Source of the DNA: Bosea sp. Tri-49
GTDB lineage: Bacteria; Pseudomonadota; Alphaproteobacteria; Rhizobiales; Beijerinckiaceae
Reading direction: 5' to 3'
Length of the DNA: 64,000 nucleotides
Assembly: GCF_003952665.1 (NCBI RefSeq)
Contig: NZ_CP017946.1
Coordinates: 5,103,001-5,167,000, forward strand
In this document: in pieces, positions 18,634 through 27,363 of the stretch
How positions within the stretch are numbered: position 1 is the first letter of the stretch
How the letters are laid out: the number at the start of each line of letters is the position of its first letter
Program-made: the position numbers and the translations under genes
The notes under the pieces: generated by a model
What the model was told of the DNA's origin: nothing
Database searches by the model: none
The model's input: the letters and a program-made list of their open reading frames with translations, nothing else

Positions 18634-19421
18634 CTGCCGGATTCTCCATGGTCGAGGGCCTGCCAAGGCAGGACAAAATTTTCGCTGTCGCGGCTGCCAC
18701 GGGCGACTGCGATGCCGAAGGCGCGGGCGAGGTTGCCATCGTCGAGCACCGAGGCCGGCGAGCCGTCGGCGAGGATGCGGCCGCCATCGAGCAGGACCAG
18801 CCGGTCGCAGAAGCGTCCAGCCAGCGCGAGATCATGCAGCACGACGACGACACCGGTGCCGGCAGCGGCGATGCGCCTGAACAGCGCCATCGCCTCGAGC
18901 TGATGGCGCGGGTCGAGCCCGACCAGCGGTTCGTCGGCGAGCAGCATCTCCGCTTCGACCGCCAGCGCCCGCGCCAGCAGCACGCGCATGCGCTCACCGC
19001 CCGACAGGCTGTCGAGGCTGCGCTCGCGGAAGGCGGTCGCGTCGGTGGCGGCGAAAGCCTTGGTGATCGCAGCCTTGTCGGCTTCGGTCAGGTCGGCGAA
19101 GGGGCGCCGATGCGGCAGGCGGCCGAGCGCGACGACGGCCTCCGCCCGCATCTGCCATTGCACGCTGCCGCCCTGGGCGAGGAAAGCGAGACGCTGCGCG
19201 AGCGTGCAGCGGCCCAGCGCCCTTGCCGGCACGCCATCATAGAGCACCGTGCCGGCCGCCGGCGGCAGCAGATCGGCGAGGATGCGTAGGAGAGTGGTCT
19301 TGCCGGCGCCGTTGGCGCCGATCAGGCCGACGAGCTCGCCGGGCCGCAGGGCAAGGTCTATTCCCGCGAGGATCGGCTTGCCGTCGAAGGCGATCGCGAT
19401 GCCGTTCGCTTCAATACGCAT
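18630..19421 (-). CDS. btuD: Cobalamin ABC transporter ATP-binding protein
   Basis: This 263-residue ATPase drives B12 import. The Walker A motif GANGAGKTTLL is near residue 37, the signature LSGGERMRVLLARAL near 135 and Walker B EMLLADEPLVGLD near 155. The switch His is in VVVVLHDLALA. The start is the ATG at 19421 (MRIEANGIAIAF). The much longer open frame continuing to 20603 is read-through of the permease gene in another frame. The start overlaps the permease stop in an ATGA arrangement, and the stop overlaps the start of the following gene by 4 nt. Confidence 0.92.
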   Translation of the reverse strand: MRIEANGIAIAFDGKPILAGIDLALRPGELVGLIGANGAGKTTLLRILADLLPPAAGTVLYDGVPARALGRCTLAQRLAFLAQGGSVQWQMRAEAVVALGRLPHRRPFADLTEADKAAITKAFAATDATAFRERSLDSLSGGERMRVLLARALAVEAEMLLADEPLVGLDPRHQLEAMALFRRIAAAGTGVVVVLHDLALAGRFCDRLVLLDGGRILADGSPASVLDDGNLARAFGIAVARGSRDSENFVLPWQALDHGESGR

Positions 19422-20446
19422 CACGCCTCCCGCCGCAGGCGCTGGATCAGGCTGAACAGGAAGGGCGCGCCGATCAGGGCGGTGACGACGCCGAGCTTGA
19501 GCTCGGGTCGGATCGGCATCAGCCGCAGCATCGTATCGGCGGCGAGCAGCAGGATCGCGCCGCCGAAGCCGCTGACCAGGAGCAGCCGGCCGGGCTTGTG
19601 GCCGACAAGCGGGCGCAGGAGATGTGGCACGACGAGGCCGACGAAGCCGATCGCTCCGGTGACGGCGACGGCGCTGCCGACCGCAAGGGCCGCCCCGCCG
19701 ATCAGCCGGACCCGCAGCCAGGTCAGGTCGAAGCCGAGGCTGCGCGCCGTGTCCTCGCCAAGGGTGAGGCCGTCGAGCGCCGGTGCGCTGGAGAGCAGTA
19801 GGATCCAGCCGGTGAGCACCAGTGGCAGCACCAGCCAGACATGGATCAGGCTGCGATCGGCGAGCGAGCCCATCAGCCAGAACACGATCTCCAGCGCGGC
19901 ATAGGGGTTGGGCGCGAGATTGAGCGCGAGCGAGGTCATCGCCCCGGCGAAGCTGTTGATCGCGACGCCGGCGAGGATCAGCGTCATCGTGCCGGCGCCG
20001 CGGCCATTGAGCGCGAAGAGCAGGAGCACCGCGAGCAGCGCCCCGGCGATGCCGCCGAGCGGCAAAGCGAGCGCGAAGGCGCCGGCGAAGCCGGAATAGA
20101 ACACGGTGACGGCGCCAAAGGCGGCGGCGCTGGAGATGCCGACGATGCCGGGCTCGGCCAGCGGATTGCGCAGTAGGCCCTGCATAGCCGCGCCGGCGAG
20201 ACCGAGGCTGAAGCCCACCAGCGCGCCGAGGATGGCGCGTGGCAGGCGCAATTCGACGAGCACGAGCGCGGGCAGGCTCTGCCGGCCTGCGATCCAGTCG
20301 CCGAGCGCGGCGAAGAGGTCGAGTTCGGCATAGCCGACCGCCAGCGACAGCACGGCCATAACGAACGTGGCGGCGGCCAGCAAAGCGACGAGCCGCCAAT
20401 AGGACATCCCGTCGGATGCGGACGATGGCATGGCTGCTGTGCTCAT
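19421..20446 (-). CDS. btuC: FecCD/BtuC-family ABC transporter permease (cobalamin)
   Basis: This 341-residue inner-membrane permease has about ten hydrophobic segments. It carries the family motifs LRLPRAILGALVGFSLGLAG near residue 68, followed by AMQGLLRNPLAEPGIVGISS. The cytoplasmic coupling segment GFVGLVVPHLLRPLVG is near residue 268. These are standard BtuC/FecCD signatures. The family also serves haem and siderophores; the upstream cobalamin riboswitch and BtuB-like receptor decide for B12. Its start overlaps the btuF stop by 4 nt. Confidence 0.92.
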   Translation of the reverse strand: MSTAAMPSSASDGMSYWRLVALLAAATFVMAVLSLAVGYAELDLFAALGDWIAGRQSLPALVLVELRLPRAILGALVGFSLGLAGAAMQGLLRNPLAEPGIVGISSAAAFGAVTVFYSGFAGAFALALPLGGIAGALLAVLLLFALNGRGAGTMTLILAGVAINSFAGAMTSLALNLAPNPYAALEIVFWLMGSLADRSLIHVWLVLPLVLTGWILLLSSAPALDGLTLGEDTARSLGFDLTWLRVRLIGGAALAVGSAVAVTGAIGFVGLVVPHLLRPLVGHKPGRLLLVSGFGGAILLLAADTMLRLMPIRPELKLGVVTALIGAPFLFSLIQRLRREA

Positions 20447-21303
20447 GGTCTTGATCCGGCGGGTGTCGGCGCGGCCGCGTCGAGCAGCAATTCGATCGCA
20501 TCGACCACCGCCGGGCCGGCGCAGGTCCAGAGCTTGGATGGCAGGGCGACGAGCTTGAGCCGGTCGCCGAGCCGGGCGAGGACCGGATGGTGCAGGACCT
20601 CATGAGCGAGCGAGGGTGGGCCGTCCGGCGTGGTGTTGAGGATCAGGATATCGGCCTTGCCGAGTGCGACGGTCTCGAGCGCGATCTGGCCGTAATTGTT
20701 GATGCCGAGCTCGGCGGCGAGGTTGGTCAGCCCCGCCGCCGTCAGGATCTCGTCGACGAGCGAGCCGCGCCCGGTGGTGAAGCCGTTCGGGCGCAGGACG
20801 ATGGCGCGCGGGTTTGCGGGGCGAGGGCGGTCCGCCAGCGCGGCGAGGCGTGCATCGATCTCCGCGATCAGCACTTCGCCGTTCTGCTGCTCGCCGAGCA
20901 CCTGCGCCATGTCGCGGATCTGCGCGCGCATCTCGGCGAGATTGCGCGGCACGCCGAATTCGCGCACCGGCGCGCCGACCCGCTTCAGCAGCGCGACGGT
21001 CGAGCGTGTCGTATAGGCGCCGGCGATGACGAGATCGGGTTTCAGCGCCAGCATCTGCTCGACCAGGCCGTGATTGGCCGGAATCACGAGAGCGCGCGCG
21101 GCCATATTGGCGTTGCGCGGGTCCTGCGACAGCCAGGTCACCGAGGCGATGTGCTTTGGTGACGCGAGCCGGAGCACCAGCTCGTCGGTGCACATGTTGA
21201 GCGAGACGATGCGCTGCGGCTGCGCCGGCACATCGTCCGCGTGGGCGAGGCCGGCGAAGATCGCCAGCCAGAGGCCGAGTGCGAGGGCGGCCAACCCTCT
21301 CAC
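20443..21303 (-). CDS. btuF: Cobalamin-binding periplasmic protein
   Basis: This 286-residue protein has a cleavable signal (about residues 1-22, ending GLAHA) and a mature start DDVPAQPQRIVSLNMCTDELVL, characteristic of the BtuF/FecB fold. Further conserved parts are LALKPDLVIAGAYTT near residue 90 and the C-terminal LPSKLWTCAGPAVVDAIELL. It carries cobalamin from the outer-membrane receptor to the BtuCD permease. Overlaps of 4 nt on both sides show it is in the middle of the operon. The same fold binds haem and siderophores, so the ligand is assigned by context. Confidence 0.88.
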   Translation of the reverse strand: MRGLAALALGLWLAIFAGLAHADDVPAQPQRIVSLNMCTDELVLRLASPKHIASVTWLSQDPRNANMAARALVIPANHGLVEQMLALKPDLVIAGAYTTRSTVALLKRVGAPVREFGVPRNLAEMRAQIRDMAQVLGEQQNGEVLIAEIDARLAALADRPRPANPRAIVLRPNGFTTGRGSLVDEILTAAGLTNLAAELGINNYGQIALETVALGKADILILNTTPDGPPSLAHEVLHHPVLARLGDRLKLVALPSKLWTCAGPAVVDAIELLLDAAAPTPAGSRP

Positions 21304-23243
21304 AGGCTCATCCTGATCCCGCCGAAGGCGCTGAGGCCCGGCACCAGGAAGCCGACCGGGTTCTCGTAGCGCTTGTCGAACAGGTTATCGACGCGCCCGA
21401 ACACGGTCAGCCGCTCGTCGACCTTGTAGTCGGCGGCAAGGTTGACGATGGCGGCTCCCGGAGCGCGCAGGCGCGCGATCGAGAAGTCGCGATTCCCGTC
21501 CATACGCTCGCCGAGATAGATCAATGTCGCCGACAGCGTCAGCTTCTCGATCGGCGTCCAGCTCGCAGTGACGCTGGCCTTGTGGCGCGGCCGGCGCAGC
21601 AGTTCCTGGCGCGCGGTCTCGTCCTTGGCGAGGGTGAAAGTGTAGTCGGCGCGGACCTTGAACTGCGGCGTCAATTCCAGTGCTGCGAAGGCCTCGACGC
21701 CCTTCGTCGTGGCGCGGCCGATGTTCGTATAGGAGGTGCGCGCGGCGTTGGTCAGGATCAGGTTGTCGATGTCGTTATGGAAGTACGTCGCGCCGAATTT
21801 GACCTGCCCGCTCAGCAGCGGCTGCTCGAAGCCGGCATCCCAGCCGCGGCTTTCCTCCGGCTTGAGGTTCGGGTTGCCGTAGAAGTTGAAGGCCGGGCGT
21901 GAATCGCTGAAGCGCTCGCTCAGCGTCGGCGCCTTGAAGCCGGTGCCATAGCTCGCCTTCAGCTTGGTTTCGGTGCCTGGCACGATGAGGACCGGTGCGA
22001 TGCGATAGGTGGTGTGGCCGCCGAACTTGTCGTCGTGATCGTAGCGGATATTGGCGACGGTGAAGAAGCGGTCGGTCCAGTTCGATTGCAATTCGACGAA
22101 GGCGCCCCTGTTGCCGTTCGAGACGGTCTTGTTGGGGGTGTCGAAGCGCTCGGTCTCATATTGCAGGCCTGCGACCAATGTCTGGCCCTGCGTGATCTTC
22201 AGGTCGCCGCGCCAATCGTATTTGGTGCGCTCGCCGAGATTCTCGGTCGGTAGCTCGAGAATGCCCGCGGCGTTCGGCCGGCGGTTGGAGCGATCCTGGT
22301 TGCTGTAGGAGACGCCGAAGCGGTTGACGAAACGGCCGTCCAGCGGATCCCAGACGATCTCGCCGCGGGTGAAGGCCTGGCGGTAGTTCTGACTGGAGCG
22401 GAAGGCATCCGGCCGGCTCGGGAAGCCGGAATCGTTAGTGAACAGCAACTGCCCGTCGATATAGCGGCCGACCCAGTTGACGCTCAGCGTGTCGGTGAGG
22501 CGGGCGCCGAGGCGGGCGGAATAGCTCCAGTTGTCATAGGAGTTGGGATTGCGGCGCCGGCCAGGCGGAACGAGTTCCGGCGGCGTTATTGGTGTCGCCT
22601 CCGCTCGAAAATGGCTGACGCTGAAGGCATAGTCGAAGCGGTCATTGCCGCCGCTGAGGCCGACGCTCTGGTTGAAGGTGCCGTGCGAGCCGGCTTCGAT
22701 CGAGCCCGTCAGCTTCGGCGGGCCTTCGCCACGCTTGGTGGTGATCGAGATGACGCCGCCGAGCGCATTGGCGCCGTAGAGGCCGCTCTGCGGGCCGCGC
22801 AGCACCTCGATCCGCTCGATGTCGGTGGTCAGCATCTGGCCGAAATCGAAGGAGCGGTTCGGTGTTGAGGGGTCGTTCACCTCGATGCCGTCGATCAGCA
22901 CCTTGACGTGGTTCGAATTGGTGCCGCGCATGAAGACCGAGGTCAGCCCGCCAGGGCCGCCGGTCTGGACGATGTTGAGGCCGGGCACGGCGGCGAGCGC
23001 CTGCGGCAGGGTGCGGCGCTGCTGGCGTTCGATCTCCTGTGCCGTGACGACGGTGACGGAGCTGGCGATCTCCCTGGCCGGCGTCGGCACGCCGGTTGGG
23101 CTGACGACGATCTCGTCGAGCGCGATCGGCTTCTCGCTCGATTGCGCTCGCGCTGCGAGTGGCGTCAGTAGGGTCGAGGCGGCGAGCAGGGACAAGGCAA
23201 CAGGCAAACGCCCGCTCTTGGCGGGGCTGGGCAAACGGATCAC
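21300..23243 (-). CDS. btuB: TonB-dependent vitamin B12 receptor
   Basis: This 647-residue outer-membrane receptor begins with a GTG at 23243, with GAGG about 8 nt upstream. The signal peptide spans about residues 1-33 (ending ARAQ), followed by a TonB box-like segment LDEIVVSPTG. The plug domain contains QALAAVPGLNIVQTGGPGG, RGTNSNHVKVLIDGIEVND and IERIEVLRGPQSGLYGANA, which match BtuB closely. The 22-strand barrel ends GLSAFGGIRMSL. It is the first gene after the cobalamin riboswitch, so its expression should fall when adenosylcobalamin is plentiful. Confidence 0.92.
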   Translation of the reverse strand: MIRLPSPAKSGRLPVALSLLAASTLLTPLAARAQSSEKPIALDEIVVSPTGVPTPAREIASSVTVVTAQEIERQQRRTLPQALAAVPGLNIVQTGGPGGLTSVFMRGTNSNHVKVLIDGIEVNDPSTPNRSFDFGQMLTTDIERIEVLRGPQSGLYGANALGGVISITTKRGEGPPKLTGSIEAGSHGTFNQSVGLSGGNDRFDYAFSVSHFRAEATPITPPELVPPGRRRNPNSYDNWSYSARLGARLTDTLSVNWVGRYIDGQLLFTNDSGFPSRPDAFRSSQNYRQAFTRGEIVWDPLDGRFVNRFGVSYSNQDRSNRRPNAAGILELPTENLGERTKYDWRGDLKITQGQTLVAGLQYETERFDTPNKTVSNGNRGAFVELQSNWTDRFFTVANIRYDHDDKFGGHTTYRIAPVLIVPGTETKLKASYGTGFKAPTLSERFSDSRPAFNFYGNPNLKPEESRGWDAGFEQPLLSGQVKFGATYFHNDIDNLILTNAARTSYTNIGRATTKGVEAFAALELTPQFKVRADYTFTLAKDETARQELLRRPRHKASVTASWTPIEKLTLSATLIYLGERMDGNRDFSIARLRAPGAAIVNLAADYKVDERLTVFGRVDNLFDKRYENPVGFLVPGLSAFGGIRMSL

Positions 23244-23374
23244 GGTAAAACCTCGGCGGTAACGTCAGTGGCACGTCACCGCGAACGAGATAATCCGCTC
23301 CGCTCCCGCAAACGGGCGCGCAAAGGCTTATCACCCATCAGCGGACCCCCGGCCGATGTGTTCGCGTGTGACCA

Positions 23375-23547
23375 CGGCTGACGGCAGGTCTCCTGGCTCG
23401 CGGGTCACCGCCTTTCACCGCCTTCCCAGGTCCGAGGCCCCAGTGGCGTGTGGCGAAAGGCTCGCCGCTTACAGTTGCGGGGGCAGCCGCAGCATGAGAT
23501 GGCCAGGCCACCCGCACTGCGTTCCCTTTTGATCCCGTGAGGGAACC
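23375..23547 (-). promoter_or_regulatory. Cobalamin (adenosylcobalamin) riboswitch
   Basis: On the minus strand the element starts with GGTTCCCTCACGGGATC and AAAAGGGAACGCAGTG. It continues with the core GCTGCCCCCGCAACTGTAAG, then GCCACTGGGG and GGGAAGG, and ends in the B12 box AGCCAGGAGACCTGCC (23383-23398). All hallmark blocks are in order, so this is a typical Rfam cobalamin element. It lies about 130 nt upstream of btuB and should control all five genes of the operon. Confidence 0.97.
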
Positions 23548-23638
23548 GTCGCATTCACGAGTAGGGCGGAAATGCGGCGGGGTCAATTCGGACTCCGCCG
23601 CCGCGTTCCCTCGCGTGAGGCGCCATTATCTGCGAGGA

Positions 23639-25372
23639 TCAGTCCGGCTTGGCCGGAGGGGACGGCTCCTTGCCGGCGAGCGGCGTTTTGGGCGCAGCCG
23701 CCTTGGGTGTTGCCGACGCCTGCATCGAGTTGCCGAGCGAGGCGGCGAGCAGGGCCTGAGTCGGATCGGACCCCTTGAAGCCGGCCTGGGCCAGTATCTC
23801 GTCGAGGATAGGCTTCTGGGCGGTGAAGCTCAGGAGCTGGCTGGAGAGGTCGCCGATCGGGTTGCCGGCGTGCTCTCCCTGCGCCCCGGCAAGGGCGCTC
23901 GCGAACCCGCCCGCGCTGAAGATCCGGATGTCCGAGATCTTCTCGATCGGCTTCATCGCCTGCTCCAGAGCGAGCGGCACGATCTCGATCCGGGCCTTGG
24001 CCAGCTCGAACTCGATGATGCCCGCGGAGAGCGCATTGCGCGCCTCGTTCTTGGCGCGCTCGGCCCTGGCCTGCGCCTCGCCGAGCTCGATCACGCCGGT
24101 GGCGCGGATCTTGGCCGCTTCGGCTTCGGCCTCGGCCTGGATCTTGACCGCGGCGGCAAGGTCCTCGGCCGCGTGGCGCTCGGCCTCGGCCTTGACGGTG
24201 ACCGCGGTCGCCTGCTGCTCGGCGTCCTTGCGGGCATCGATCACGGCGATGCGCTTGGCGCGTTCGGCGATCTCGACGTCGCGAGCGGTGGTCACCTGCT
24301 CCTCGGCCGTCGTCGCCGCAGCCTTGGCCGCGTCGGCCTTGGCGCGGGCCGCCTGCTCTTCCTCGGTCTTGTTGGCCACCGCGATGGCGGCATCGATGCG
24401 GGCGGTCTCGGTGATCTTGCGCGCCTCGGCCTCGCGTTCGGCGATGCCACGCTCGGCGTCGATCCTGGCCGATTCCCGTGCCTGGCGGGCCTGAGCCTCG
24501 CGCTCGGCGATGCCGCGATCAGTTTCGAGCCGCGCGGTCTCCTCGCTCAGGCGCGCCAGTTGCTCGGCCTTGGCGGCTTCGGCCCGCGTCTCGGCCGTCT
24601 TGTTGGCGATGTCGCGCTCCTGGCTGAGCTCGGCGTCGCGCTGCTCGCGCTGGATGGTCAGGCGCCGCAGCGAGGCCTCGCGATCCTTGGTGGCGATCTC
24701 GACCTCGTTGTCGCGGACGATCTGGTTGCGCTCGCGCTTGCGCTCCTCGGTGATCTTGGTGAGGGCGGTCAGGCCCTCGGCATCGAAGGTGTTGTTCGGG
24801 TTGAAATGCTTGATGTCGGTCTGGTCGAGCCGAGTGAGCGAGACCGATTCCAGCTCCAGCCCGTTGGATTGCAGGTCATGGGCGACCGCTGCCTGCACCG
24901 ATTTGACGAATTCGGCGCGCTGTTCCTGCAGGTCCTGCAGCGTCATCGTCGCCGCCACCGAGCGCAGGCCGTCGACGAACTTGGCCTCGACCAGCGTCTT
25001 GAGCGCGTCGACGTCGTTGGTGCGGTCGCCCAAGGTCTGGGCGGCGAGCGCGATATTGTCGGCATCAGGCTTCACCCGGACGTAGAACTCGGCGGTGATG
25101 TCGGCACGCATCCGGTCCGTGGTGATCATCGATTCATGCTCGGAGCGCTTGACCTCGAGCCGCAGCGTGCTCAGCGACACCCAGGAATAGGAGTGGAATA
25201 TCGGCAGGATGATCGAGCCGCCGTCGAGCACGACCTTCTTGCCGCCCAGACCGGTGCGGACATAGGCCTTGTCGCGCGCCGCCCTAGTGTAGAGCGACGT
25301 CATGATGACGCCGATCACGACGATGCCGGCGACGATGGCGCCGGCGATGATGCCGAGTGAGAGGAAATCCAT
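23639..25372 (-). CDS. Flotillin family protein (SPFH domain, YqiK type)
   Basis: This 577-residue membrane scaffold protein has an N-terminal membrane helix (about residues 4-27, LGIIAGAIVAGIVVIGVIM) followed by an SPFH domain (about 30-210). A very long Ala/Glu/Arg-rich coiled coil (about 215-430) contains repeated R-x-x-A-E-x-E-A blocks. Flotillins form oligomers that organise membrane microdomains. The C-terminus is disordered and Pro/Lys-rich. It is the last gene of an operon after the YqiJ-like and PspA-like genes, an association known for bacterial flotillins and linked to envelope stress and membrane fluidity. Confidence 0.92.
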   Translation of the reverse strand: MDFLSLGIIAGAIVAGIVVIGVIMTSLYTRAARDKAYVRTGLGGKKVVLDGGSIILPIFHSYSWVSLSTLRLEVKRSEHESMITTDRMRADITAEFYVRVKPDADNIALAAQTLGDRTNDVDALKTLVEAKFVDGLRSVAATMTLQDLQEQRAEFVKSVQAAVAHDLQSNGLELESVSLTRLDQTDIKHFNPNNTFDAEGLTALTKITEERKRERNQIVRDNEVEIATKDREASLRRLTIQREQRDAELSQERDIANKTAETRAEAAKAEQLARLSEETARLETDRGIAEREAQARQARESARIDAERGIAEREAEARKITETARIDAAIAVANKTEEEQAARAKADAAKAAATTAEEQVTTARDVEIAERAKRIAVIDARKDAEQQATAVTVKAEAERHAAEDLAAAVKIQAEAEAEAAKIRATGVIELGEAQARAERAKNEARNALSAGIIEFELAKARIEIVPLALEQAMKPIEKISDIRIFSAGGFASALAGAQGEHAGNPIGDLSSQLLSFTAQKPILDEILAQAGFKGSDPTQALLAASLGNSMQASATPKAAAPKTPLAGKEPSPPAKPD

Positions 25373-25376
25373 CTGG

Positions 25377-26027
25377 TCAGCCCTCTTTGGTGTCGACGGC
25401 GCCGAGTTCCTGCGGCGCAGGGATAGCCTGGAAGAGACCGTCGGCGCCGTCCACGATCAGGACGAGCGCGCCGGTTTGGATGAGGTGGCCCGGAGCGGCT
25501 GTCGCCCGCAGCGCATGGATGTTGTCGTGCCGGTCCTTGACGCGCACCGTGCCGGGCTTGCCCTGGTCGAGTGGCCCGATGGTGACGGTGCCGATCAGTC
25601 CGACGAACTCCGCCTGGCTGAGCGCGCTGGTCTCGTCCTGGGGAATGATCCTGGCGATGCCGCGGCTGAGCCAGCGCGTCACCGGGGCGGCGCCGGCCAG
25701 GGCAAGCGGCACCGAGATCAGGGCCGGCAATGGGCCGCCGATGCCGGTCGCGAGCGACTGGATAGCGAAGCCGAAGGCCGCGAAAGCCGAGAGCAGGATG
25801 ACGGCGAGCACGAGGATGGGAACACCGCCGGCATTGAGCCAGGACATCCAGCCGCCGAGCAGGCCGGCATCATGATGGTCCGGACCGTGATGGCCAATGC
25901 CATCATCGAGCAAACCGGCGGCCGAGGCGCCGAGCAGCAGCGAGATGATCTCGACGAGCCCGAGGCCGACGACCGTCAGCAATGCGATCCAGAACGGCGC
26001 CGTGCCAGCCTGGACGATCCCGTCCAT
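25377..26027 (-). CDS. yqiJ: YqiJ-like membrane protein with OB-fold domain
   Basis: This 216-residue protein has three hydrophobic segments (about residues 8-32, 66-95 and 104-125) followed by a C-terminal beta-rich soluble domain (about 140-205) starting LSQAEFVGLIGTVTIGPLD. The domain resembles the NfeD/YqiJ OB fold. The family pairs with flotillin and is thought to position it in membranes. The start overlaps the pspA stop by 1 nt, and the flotillin start follows after 4 nt, so all three are translationally coupled. A His/Asp-rich loop (DDGIGHHGPDHHDAG) between helices 1 and 2 could bind metal. Confidence 0.85.
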   Translation of the reverse strand: MDGIVQAGTAPFWIALLTVVGLGLVEIISLLLGASAAGLLDDGIGHHGPDHHDAGLLGGWMSWLNAGGVPILVLAVILLSAFAAFGFAIQSLATGIGGPLPALISVPLALAGAAPVTRWLSRGIARIIPQDETSALSQAEFVGLIGTVTIGPLDQGKPGTVRVKDRHDNIHALRATAAPGHLIQTGALVLIVDGADGLFQAIPAPQELGAVDTKEG

Positions 26028-26668
26028 CAGCGCTGGCCTTCACGAAAGGCCTTGAGCCGCGCCTCGATGGCGTCGTCGCGCTGCAGGCGGCCGAGTTCCT
26101 CGACTTCGGCGGCGCCTCCCGTCGGCTTGGCGGGAACCCCGGTCACGCGCTCGACCGCAGCCAGAGCGTCGGCGAGGCGCTGGTCATTGCGCTGGGACGG
26201 CGTCGCCGCGGCCGGAACGGCTCGCTCGGCCCGCTTGGCGTCCTCGAGCCTCTTGGTCGCGTCGGCGCGGGCGGAGGCGACGCTGCGCAGGGTCGCCTCG
26301 GCTTCCGCCACCTCGGCGGCGTTCTCGGCGAGCGCTTTGGTCAGGGCCTCGCGCTGCGCCTCCAGGTCGATCTGGACGCCCGTGGCGGCGCGGGCGAGGT
26401 CGTCGCGGCCCTTCTCCAGGCCGGTCTTGATCTTCTCGTCGAGGTCGCGGATTTCGGCGTCGAGATCATCCGCCTTTGCCTTGAGCCGGTGGCCGGCGGC
26501 CATGGCGACCCCGAGCGCGGCGCGCGCCTCATCGGCGATCTTGCCGATCTCGCGAACCGCCTGCTGTGCGACCGCGACCGGGTTGGAGCTTTCCGCGACG
26601 TCGACGGCGTTGTTGACGACGCCGGCGATGACACGACCGAGACGGACGAGGATACCTTCGTTGGACAT
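26027..26668 (-). CDS. pspA: PspA/IM30 family protein
   Basis: This 213-residue protein is predicted almost wholly alpha-helical. It begins SNEGILVRLGRVIAGVVNNA, the amphipathic helix by which PspA/IM30 proteins bind stressed membranes. Next comes NPVAVAQQAVREI and long Ala/Glu/Arg/Lys coiled-coil segments (about residues 40-160). The ATG at 26668 has a strong Shine-Dalgarno sequence (AAAGGAGAG, 4-nt spacing), and the resulting length matches the family. The frame is also open upstream without a stop to 27133, so a fused 368-residue (or 360-residue) form is possible. The role is probably membrane protection together with flotillin. Confidence 0.85.
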   Translation of the reverse strand: MSNEGILVRLGRVIAGVVNNAVDVAESSNPVAVAQQAVREIGKIADEARAALGVAMAAGHRLKAKADDLDAEIRDLDEKIKTGLEKGRDDLARAATGVQIDLEAQREALTKALAENAAEVAEAEATLRSVASARADATKRLEDAKRAERAVPAAATPSQRNDQRLADALAAVERVTGVPAKPTGGAAEVEELGRLQRDDAIEARLKAFREGQR

Positions 26669-27133
26669 CGTGCTCTCCTTTTGCGGGGAAAGATCGGTTT
26701 GGACGCCGATCTGGACACTGATCGACGCCTCGCCGAAGACGAGGCGCGCTTCGGCGAAGTCGTTCCAGCCGGCGCGATAGCCGTCGACAGAATAGGGGAC
26801 GATGGCGCGCCCGCCGATGGTGGCGATACTGACGCTGTCGGGGCCCTTCACGGCGAACAGCTTGGCGTCGAGCGGGATATCGTTGATCGGCTCGTTCGCC
26901 TGACGCCGGCCATGGTCGCGCAGCGCCAGGGTTGCCATGCGCGAGGGCAGGCCGGTCCGAGTGCGGATCTCCTCATAGGCTTCTTCATGGAGGGCGACGA
27001 GATTGGCGCCCTTGGTGCCGTCGAGGATCGCCATCGCCTCACGAAAGGCCGACAGGGTCGCGAACAGCGCGTCGCGGTCCTCAGCCGAAGGCTTCAGGAT
27101 CAGCGCCATCGTGTTTTTTGGCTTCGCGATCAT
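26669..27133 (-). CDS. TnpB/OrfB-like N-terminal domain in frame with pspA (5' extension or separate product)
   Basis: This is about 147-155 residues, read from the ATG at 27133 or, better for a leader, from the ATG at 27109 (MALILKPSAEDRDALFATL). There is no stop before the pspA ATG. By eye it resembles the N-terminal half of IS200/IS605 OrfB (TnpB). The matching features are a short LKPSxExxxAL start, then YEEIRTRTGLPSRMATLAL, then LDAKLFAVKGPDSVSIATI, GRAIVPYS and a strand EARLVFGEASISVQIGV. The RuvC nuclease and zinc-ribbon parts are absent. A good sigma-70-type promoter lies just upstream. It may be a domesticated transposon fragment; whether it is fused to PspA or made separately is not decidable here. 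Confidence 0.55.
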
Positions 27134-27140
27134 ACTTCAT

Positions 27141-27169
27141 AATATAAAGCACTTCATTGGTGCTTTCAA
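27141..27169 (-). promoter_or_regulatory. Strong sigma-70-type promoter for the pspA-yqiJ-flotillin operon, with hairpin and repeats
   Basis: The minus strand shows TTGAAA (27169-27164), a 17-nt spacer and TATATT (27146-27141). The predicted start near 27134 leaves a leader of about 24 nt to the ATG at 27109. Overlapping the promoter are an inverted repeat AAAGCAC-N7-GTGCTTT (27146-27166) and a direct repeat ATGAAGT spaced 17 bp. Both are possible operator elements. Confidence 0.6.
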
Positions 27170-27243
27170 GGCGCCTGCAACCGAAGCGAGCGCTCGCAGC
27201 GCCGAAGCATTAGCGAGACGTGAAGAATTTCGATCGACGGATC

Positions 27244-27328
27244 GTCATTGGGAGCGAAGCGAAGCAATCCAGGGGCTGCGAGCTCTGCCGCCCCTGGATT
27301 GCTTCGTCGTCGTGCTCCTCGCGATAAC
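27244..27328. repeat. 85-nt palindromic intergenic repeat, copy 1
   Basis: The element begins GTCATTGGGAGCGAAGCGAA and folds back on itself through GCAATCCAGGGG and CCCCTGGATTGC, ending near GCTCCTCGCGATAAC. It is the same length and plan as the copy at 56864-56948. Such repeats are scattered between genes in rhizobia-like genomes. Confidence 0.85.
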
Positions 27329-27363
27329 GCCAGCGAGCTTCTGGGTTCGTGACGGCCGGCCGC

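Noticed and set aside
19422..20603. Upstream part of the frame that ends in btuD
   Set aside because: It is arginine-rich nonsense overlapping btuC; the ATGA-coupled start at 19421 begins exactly at the ABC domain.
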